From a candidate division LCP-89 bacterium (GTDB taxonomy: Bacteria > Electryoneota > B3-LCP), in NCBI GenBank assembly GCA_025774735.1, contig JALGZU010000056.1, positions 1 to 11,942 on the forward strand: a stretch of 11,942 nt of DNA. Direction: 5' to 3'. Under the pieces are notes generated by a model, which saw nothing but the letters and a program-made list of their open reading frames with translations, ran no database searches and was not told the origin of the DNA. How positions within the stretch are numbered: the stretch's first letter is position 1; each line of letters begins with the position of its first letter. The position numbers were made by a program, and so were the translations under genes. Shown here in pieces: positions 7,307-11,942 of this stretch.

Positions 7307-8972
7307 ACGACGTTGCTTCCGCTGCCGGTGCGGCGCCGGTTTCCCCGGCCGCATCGCGTTTCTTCTTATCCCTCTCCAGCCAGAAGTGGTAGAAAACCAT
7401 CCCAATAGTAGCGACCAGACCGATACCGGCGAAGATCCACCACATGATCCAGGGGTGGTAGACGTCCCAGAGAACTTTCGTCGCTTCCAATTCGGTCGAG
7501 TTTAAAGCGGTCGCCAGCGTCGGCATGACCTCCAGTTTCTCCAATCCAAAGACCATCCCCGAATCCATATTCAGGTGCTCGACCATGTAGTCCTTGGCAA
7601 ACTTGAACTTGTCGGAATAGATGGCGTAGAGCCAGCCCGACAGTGCTCCAGCTAAGGTCCAGCCGATGGCGAAGGGAATGTTGGAATAACCCATGTAAAT
7701 GGCCTTCTTCTCCGGCGGAGCCATCAGGCCGATGTATTCGCTGAACTTGGGACTGCAGCCCATCTCGCCCACAGCGAAGACGAAGATGGCAAACGCCACC
7801 AGCCAGCCGGTCTGGAAACTCCCGCAGGCTAAAATTCCCACCGTGGAGATCAGCATCCCCACGATCATGGCGATAATCGGCTTCATCTTACCCGTGATAA
7901 CGGCGATAACCAGCATGAAGAAGACAATAGCCCCGGCGTCGATGTTGACCATGAATTCTGGCTTGATGACATTTTCCAACGTGGCCGATTCGACGACCTG
8001 TGTGATCCCAAGTTTCAGCGTGTAGGCGATCAGGACAGCCAGTCCGGCCATGATGGCCAACACCTTCTTCTTGGTGAAAATGGCGTAAGCCGTCAACACC
8101 AGGGTCACCGCAACCAGTATCCAGCCCACCGTGTTGACCCCTCCGATGGTGATGTTCTCGACGAACCAGGCGGCTTCCCTGGAGGTGTTCGCCCACTCGT
8201 CGATGTAGATGGGCAGAGTGTCGAAGAGCTGCATGAACATCAGCCAGAAACCGGAGAAGATCGCCAGAAAGACCATGAAACGGGTATCCTTCACCAACGT
8301 CATGATGCCGGTTACGAAGGTGCCGATGGGGCCGGTTTCGGGGAGATCGCCCTTGGATTGGCGCACTTCCACCGCGTAATCCTTCAGGAAGAATATCGTG
8401 GGGATGAAGTTCAGCGCGATGACAGCCGCTGATGCGAAGAAGACGTATTTCCAGGCGATCACCCGGCAGATGCCGGCGATGAAGGGTCCAAGGAATCCTC
8501 CGATGTTCACTAGCATGTAGAACATGCCCCAGCCGACGGATGAATTCTCGTCTTTAACCGTGTGCGCCAGCGTCCCGTGCAGAGGCGGCTTGAAGATGGC
8601 CGTCCCGGTCGCCAACAGGAGCGTGGCAGCGAAGAACGGGATGTAGCTGTTAGCCAGCCCCATCAAAACGTATGCCACCGTGTTCATGGAGAAGGCGATG
8701 TAGAGGCTCTTTTTGTAACCGTACCGGTCGGAGTAAGCCCCTGTGAACATCGGCAGCAGCGTTTGAAACAGCGCCCAGATCATGAAGATCAGGCCGCGCT
8801 GGGGATGGGTCAGCTCCAGACCGCCGCGCACCGCCGCGTCCACGATGTACAATCCGACAACTGCTCGCACGCCGTAGTACGCCAGCCTCTCGATCAGCTC
8901 CATGATGTTCGCCACCCAGAAGGCGTTCGGGAAACTGTCCAACTGCTGCTTGAAGGTTAATTTCGTCGTCAC
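7305..8972 (-). CDS. POT/PTR2-type proton-coupled transporter (major facilitator superfamily)
   Basis: This is a 555-residue polytopic membrane protein with many hydrophobic helices. The POT signature is visible as ELIERLAYYGV at residues 25-35, matching ExxERFxYYG, whose glutamates and arginine couple proton flow in studied members; here the usual F is L. A second family signature is FYMLVNIGGFLGPF at 151-164. The loop GAYSDRYGYKKS (78-89) is the major facilitator motif between helices 2 and 3, and GEMGCSPKFSEYIG (402-415) sits where the family has its conserved GE...P helix. POT proteins import di- and tripeptides or related solutes; the substrate here cannot be read from sequence. The protein is longer than many bacterial POT members, with a charged, alanine-rich tail (about 532-555). 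The start is GTG 8972, because the overlapping ATG runs into TGA. It ends at a shared terminator. Confidence 0.88.
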   Translation of the reverse strand: MTTKLTFKQQLDSFPNAFWVANIMELIERLAYYGVRAVVGLYIVDAAVRGGLELTHPQRGLIFMIWALFQTLLPMFTGAYSDRYGYKKSLYIAFSMNTVAYVLMGLANSYIPFFAATLLLATGTAIFKPPLHGTLAHTVKDENSSVGWGMFYMLVNIGGFLGPFIAGICRVIAWKYVFFASAAVIALNFIPTIFFLKDYAVEVRQSKGDLPETGPIGTFVTGIMTLVKDTRFMVFLAIFSGFWLMFMQLFDTLPIYIDEWANTSREAAWFVENITIGGVNTVGWILVAVTLVLTAYAIFTKKKVLAIMAGLAVLIAYTLKLGITQVVESATLENVIKPEFMVNIDAGAIVFFMLVIAVITGKMKPIIAMIVGMLISTVGILACGSFQTGWLVAFAIFVFAVGEMGCSPKFSEYIGLMAPPEKKAIYMGYSNIPFAIGWTLAGALSGWLYAIYSDKFKFAKDYMVEHLNMDSGMVFGLEKLEVMPTLATALNSTELEATKVLWDVYHPWIMWWIFAGIGLVATIGMVFYHFWLERDKKKRDAAGETGAAPAAEATS

Positions 8973-8976
8973 ATGG

Positions 8977-8982
8977 TCCTCC
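8977..8982 (-). promoter_or_regulatory. Ribosome binding site for the transporter (GTG start)
   Basis: GGAGGA on the minus strand lies 4 bases before GTG 8972. An ATG overlaps this GTG by two bases but is followed at once by TGA, so the site must serve the GTG. Confidence 0.75.
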
Positions 8983-9006
8983 AGGATATGATCCTTCTGT
9001 TAATTC

Positions 9007-9012
9007 ATTATA
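9007..9012 (-). promoter_or_regulatory. Candidate -10 element upstream of the transporter
   Basis: A perfect TATAAT on the minus strand sits in an AT-rich patch (9001-9027) within the 78-base gap between the two minus-strand genes. No good TTGACA-like box is seen 16-18 bases upstream, so this is a weak call. If real, the transporter has its own promoter besides read-through from the gene before it, after which I see no strong terminator. Confidence 0.3.
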
Positions 9013-9050
9013 TTAATAAAATTAGAATGAACAGGGCGGAGCTACATCAA

Positions 9051-10718
9051 TCAATTCCTCGCCGCCTTCCTGACGTACGTCACGATCGCCAGAGTAATGA
9101 CGAAAAATCCCACCAGGCCTTCGAGGGTCGCCATGGCGTGACTGAAGCCCGCTACCGGTCTTAATAATCCCAGGCCAAGGGTGCTGAAACATTGCACGGA
9201 GAGCAACAGGCAGGTCCAGAAATCCGAGATGAACGTCCCCATCGATACATATCCGGAAAAGAGACCGTAATCGATCAACCTCCCCCCTGCTTCGACTCCA
9301 CTGAATAGAAAGAGTAGCGCGAAGAGAATTATTAAAGATAAACCTGTGAGAACTACTCGTCCGGGTTTTTCACCATAGCCCGTGAAACATTCGAAAAACG
9401 CCAGCCGGGGCAGAAATTTCCACCAGACTCCCCGCGCGCGCAGTGAGCGCGTTTGCCAATAACACTCTTGTTCGTAATAGCCCGCAGCAGCTACCGCAAA
9501 TCCGCTGTCGCGATAGAGCAATCGCACCTGTCGAGAGAGGCTCTCCGATTTGTCAAAATCAATCTCATCCCGGTCTGCTTTGCTGAGGCGGGAAAGCGGC
9601 GGGATCAGCCAACCGGCCACGGTCGGATCGTCGGGCTTTGGTGATATATAGCCGAAGCGGGTATCCCCGTCGACCAGAGCAGCTCCGGCTTGCGAGCGGA
9701 AGCGGCAATTGGTGAGATCGGCCCGGCGTAGATCGGCTCCGGATAGGTTCGCTCTGACCAGTGACGTCTCCCGCAGGCTGGACTCCGTCAGGTCCGCTTC
9801 GTTCAGGTCAGCTCCCTCCAGAGATGCTCCATCGAGCTTAACACCGTTCAGAGAAGCTGCGGTCATTACCGCACCGTCCAGAGTGGATCCGGATAGGTCG
9901 GCGTCGCGCAAATCTGCACCAAAGAGGTTCGCTCTTAGAAGCTGACAGTTGGAAAGATTCGCCCCCTTCAAATCCGCTGAAACCAGGGAAGCGTCGTCGA
10001 AATAGGACAGGGATAAATCTGCGGATTCCAGGTCTGCGCCCGAAAGATGTGCCCTCTCCAGGTGAGCCGCCATGAAGCGGGCTCCCCGAAGATTCGCTCC
10101 TTCGAAGTTCGCCCCGGGACAACGAGCCATGGAAAAATTGGCGGAAACCAGCACTGCTCCGCTGAAATCAGCCTGTTCCGCCTGGACCTTCTCAAGGACG
10201 GCGCCTTCCAGGGATGCGGAAACCAGTGCCGCTCCACCCAGTTCTGCCCAGCCCAAGTCGGCTCCATTCAGGCGTGCGCGGGATAAATCGGCGCCGTTTA
10301 AGCGGGCCATGGACAGATCCGCTCCTCCCAGATGGGCGGCTACCAATGTCGCTTCCTCCAGAATCGCTTCGTGGAAAGAGGCGCCTCGCGCCCGCACGAA
10401 GGAGAGATCCGCCCCGGTCAAATTGACTTTAAACAGATCTGCTTCGTCCAGGAGGGCGAAAGGGATAACGATATTTTCCAGGTTCTGTCCTCGCAGCGGG
10501 ATGCCGCGCAGATCCAGGATGTGGGCGGGTTTATTGGGTGAGACTGTTAGAGGGTAAAAACCGTTCTTGGAAGAATACCAGCCGAGGCTGACAATCCTTT
10601 GAGCTGCTTTTTCCGGCGGGTCTTTACGCAGACAGTCGAGGATGTCCTTGACCCGGGTCGAATCCGCTTCCCAGCGTTTGTGCCAGCTGCTTAAAAGTTC
10701 ATGACTGTTTTCGGGCAT
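9051..10718 (-). CDS. Pentapeptide-repeat protein fused to a two-helix ion-channel-like pore domain
   Basis: The protein has 555 residues. Residues 1-65 are soluble and partly helical. Residues 68-342 are pentapeptide repeats of the A(D/N)LxG kind. The central residue falls every fifth position from 70 to 340 and is L, F, I or M at all but 110, 180 and 200, giving about 55 repeats, enough for nearly 14 coils of a quadrilateral beta-helix. A charged linker (about 343-450) ends in YYEQECYWQTRSLR and FECFTGYGEKP, a style of segment seen before channel domains in related pentapeptide proteins. Then come a membrane helix (455-474), an amphipathic pore-helix-like segment leading to TLGLG (513-517), and a second membrane helix (about 529-548), the layout of the Ion_trans_2 potassium-channel pore. 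The role is inferred as a membrane channel or sensor with a cytoplasmic repeat rod. ATG 10718 follows GGAGAAG. It starts 34 bases after leuS, so the two are probably co-transcribed. Confidence 0.85.
   Translation of the reverse strand: MPENSHELLSSWHKRWEADSTRVKDILDCLRKDPPEKAAQRIVSLGWYSSKNGFYPLTVSPNKPAHILDLRGIPLRGQNLENIVIPFALLDEADLFKVNLTGADLSFVRARGASFHEAILEEATLVAAHLGGADLSMARLNGADLSRARLNGADLGWAELGGAALVSASLEGAVLEKVQAEQADFSGAVLVSANFSMARCPGANFEGANLRGARFMAAHLERAHLSGADLESADLSLSYFDDASLVSADLKGANLSNCQLLRANLFGADLRDADLSGSTLDGAVMTAASLNGVKLDGASLEGADLNEADLTESSLRETSLVRANLSGADLRRADLTNCRFRSQAGAALVDGDTRFGYISPKPDDPTVAGWLIPPLSRLSKADRDEIDFDKSESLSRQVRLLYRDSGFAVAAAGYYEQECYWQTRSLRARGVWWKFLPRLAFFECFTGYGEKPGRVVLTGLSLIILFALLFLFSGVEAGGRLIDYGLFSGYVSMGTFISDFWTCLLLSVQCFSTLGLGLLRPVAGFSHAMATLEGLVGFFVITLAIVTYVRKAARN
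9693..10517 (-). repeat. Pentapeptide-repeat array (15-base period)
   Basis: About 55 consecutive units of five codons run with no phase break. Recurrent GADL and GANL codons give the DNA a clear 15-base periodicity on both strands. The reading frames that appear open on the opposite strand here are by-products of this periodicity. Confidence 0.85.
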
Positions 10719-10719
10719 T

Positions 10720-10726
10720 CTTCTCC
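10720..10726 (-). promoter_or_regulatory. Ribosome binding site for the pentapeptide-channel gene
   Basis: GGAGAAG on the minus strand lies just before ATG 10718, with GGAG 4 bases from the start. An earlier ATG overlapping this site is out of frame. Confidence 0.65.
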
Positions 10727-10752
10727 ATCATGCAGATCGAATACCCCCCAGA

Positions 10753-11942
10753 TTACACCACGACGTTCAGTAACCTTTTGGGAACGAAAATCACCTTACG
10801 TATGTCCTTCCCCTCCAGGTACGGCTTCAACTTTTCGCTGGCCTGAGCCGCCGCCACGGCGCCCTCTTGATCCAGGTCGGCGGGCACGTCCATCCGGTCA
10901 CGCAGTTTGCCGTTGACCTGAACTACCAGAGTTACCGTCTCTTTCACCAGAGCATCAGGATCGTACTCCGGCCAGGGGCGATCGAAAACCGAAGTCCCTT
11001 CCTCAGCATCGCTTCGAATCGCATGCCACAGCTCCTCGCCCAGGTGCGGGGCGAAGGGCGCGATGAGCCGGGCGAAGATTCCCAGTACCGATCTTAATCC
11101 CGGGAGCGGCCCGTCCGCTACCGCTTCATAGAGCGCGTTCAACAGCTCCATCATGCGGCTGATAGCCGTGTTGAAATGCAGCTCGTCCAGATCCTGGGTC
11201 ACCTGCTGGATGGTGTAATGCAGCGCGTACCGGACCTCGGATGGCAGATACGTTTCTGTTCCGGTCTCCGCGGTTGTCGCATACTCCTGGAACAGACGCC
11301 AGAGTCTGTTGACAAAGCGGCTGATGCCCACGATGCCTTCATCCGACCAGTCGCCTCCCTGGGCGTAATCGCCCATGAACATGATGTACATGCGGAAGAT
11401 GTCGGCGCCGTGCTCGCTCACGAAGTCGTCAGGGTTGACCACGTTGCCCTTGGACTTGGACATCTTCTCGCCCTTGTGAGTGATGACCCCCTGGTGCCGC
11501 AGGCGAGCGAAAGGCTCGTCGAAGTGGACCAGCCCGGCGTCATAGAGCGCCTTGGCGATGAAGCGGGCGTAGAGCAAATGCATGGTGGCGTGATCGGCTC
11601 CGCCGATGTAGTGATCCACCGGCAGCCATTTCTTTGCCAGGTCCGGATCGAAGGGGATATCGTTCCGCTCGGGTGACAGGTAGCGCAGAAAATACCAGGA
11701 CGAGCAGACGAAGGTGTCCATGGTATCCGGATCGCGTTGGGCTTTTCCGCCGCAGGTCGGACAATCTACGTTCATGAACTCTTTCACCGCCGCCAGGGGC
11801 GATTTGCCCTTGGGTTTGAAGTCCTCGACGTTCTCTGGCAGCTTGACGGGAAGCTGGTCGTCCGGCACGGGGACTTCGCCGCATTTGGGACAGTGGATAA
11901 TGGGAATGGGAGCGCCCCAGTAGCGCTGCCGGGAAATCAGCC
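10753..11942 (-). CDS. leuS: Leucyl-tRNA synthetase, C-terminal half (5' end outside window)
   Basis: LeuRS charges tRNA-Leu with leucine in the cytoplasm. The frame is open to the window edge, so 395 residues of a protein that usually has 800-900 are present. A GTG at 11868 is internal. The visible part starts at ISRQRYWGAPIPIIHCPKCG, the class I catalytic region. It continues through a second CPTCG pair, which with the first gives a four-cysteine zinc site as in Thermus LeuRS, then the DTMDTFVCSSWYFLRY segment and HYIGGADHATMHLLYARF. The KMSKS signature lies at 11452-11466 within GEKMSKSKGN, followed by the anticodon-binding helical domain and a C-terminal domain ending LLNVVV. All expected features of the bacterial family are intact. 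The gene is the most upstream visible member of the minus-strand cluster, and the pentapeptide-channel gene follows 34 bases after its TAA. Confidence 0.97.
   Translation of the reverse strand, partial: LISRQRYWGAPIPIIHCPKCGEVPVPDDQLPVKLPENVEDFKPKGKSPLAAVKEFMNVDCPTCGGKAQRDPDTMDTFVCSSWYFLRYLSPERNDIPFDPDLAKKWLPVDHYIGGADHATMHLLYARFIAKALYDAGLVHFDEPFARLRHQGVITHKGEKMSKSKGNVVNPDDFVSEHGADIFRMYIMFMGDYAQGGDWSDEGIVGISRFVNRLWRLFQEYATTAETGTETYLPSEVRYALHYTIQQVTQDLDELHFNTAISRMMELLNALYEAVADGPLPGLRSVLGIFARLIAPFAPHLGEELWHAIRSDAEEGTSVFDRPWPEYDPDALVKETVTLVVQVNGKLRDRMDVPADLDQEGAVAAAQASEKLKPYLEGKDIRKVIFVPKRLLNVVV

Noticed and set aside
8983..8995. Small inverted repeat AGGAT-ATG-ATCCT next to the transporter's ribosome binding site
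   Set aside because: The stem has only 5 pairs and a 3-base loop and does not cover the binding site, so a regulatory role is not supported.
9693..10557. Serine, arginine and proline-rich open frames on the plus strand
   Set aside because: They are by-products of the 15-base periodicity of the pentapeptide gene on the minus strand and have no ribosome binding sites or recognisable domains.
9051..10718. Qnr or MfpA-like quinolone-protection protein
   Set aside because: Those are about 200-residue soluble proteins; this one is much longer and ends in two membrane helices with a pore-like segment.

Overview
The window looks like a chromosomal fragment of an uncultivated bacterium of the FCB superphylum or a nearby candidate phylum (for example Zixibacteria, KSB1, Cloacimonadota or Marinimicrobia type lineages). 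The basis is two secreted right-handed beta-helix proteins ending in a NPNPFNP...GIYLYRLEAG...KMVLLK type C-terminal domain, the kind used by type IX secretion or FlgD-Ig-like cell-surface anchoring in these groups. Placement to phylum is inference. No rRNA, tRNA, CRISPR array, transposase or phage gene is visible.

Plus-strand half (1-7231): a tandem cluster of exported proteins. It begins inside a beta-helix protein (A, 1-1974, 5' end cut by the window). This is followed after 17 bases by a 951-residue exported protein with propeller-like motifs and a C-terminal fibronectin III-like segment (B, 1992-4847). Next comes an out-of-frame relic of a C-terminal sorting domain (4850-5053), then a second complete beta-helix protein (C, 5069-7231). 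A and C share a gap-free 930-base 3' module (about 85% identical protein by hand count), while their beta-helices have diverged. B appears to have lost its own sorting domain by an internal deletion with a frame change, and the relic left behind is a mosaic of the A and C versions. All three genes are tightly spaced in one direction and probably form one transcription unit.

Centre (7232-7306): two strong hairpins separate the plus cluster from the convergent minus-strand genes. The first works in both directions.

Minus-strand half (11942-7305, read right to left): the 3' half of leuS (leucyl-tRNA synthetase, N-terminal part outside the window). After 34 bases comes a 555-residue fusion of a long pentapeptide-repeat helix (about 55 in-phase repeats) with a two-helix ion-channel-like pore domain. 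After 78 bases comes a 555-residue POT/PTR2-type proton-coupled transporter. The leuS and pentapeptide-channel genes look co-transcribed. The transporter may have its own promoter in the AT-rich gap.

The most notable items are the pentapeptide-channel fusion with an unusual TLGLG selectivity-filter-like sequence, and the evidence for deletion and recombination among sorting domains in the exported-protein cluster. The beta-helix proteins, the transporter and leuS are otherwise recognisable family members.
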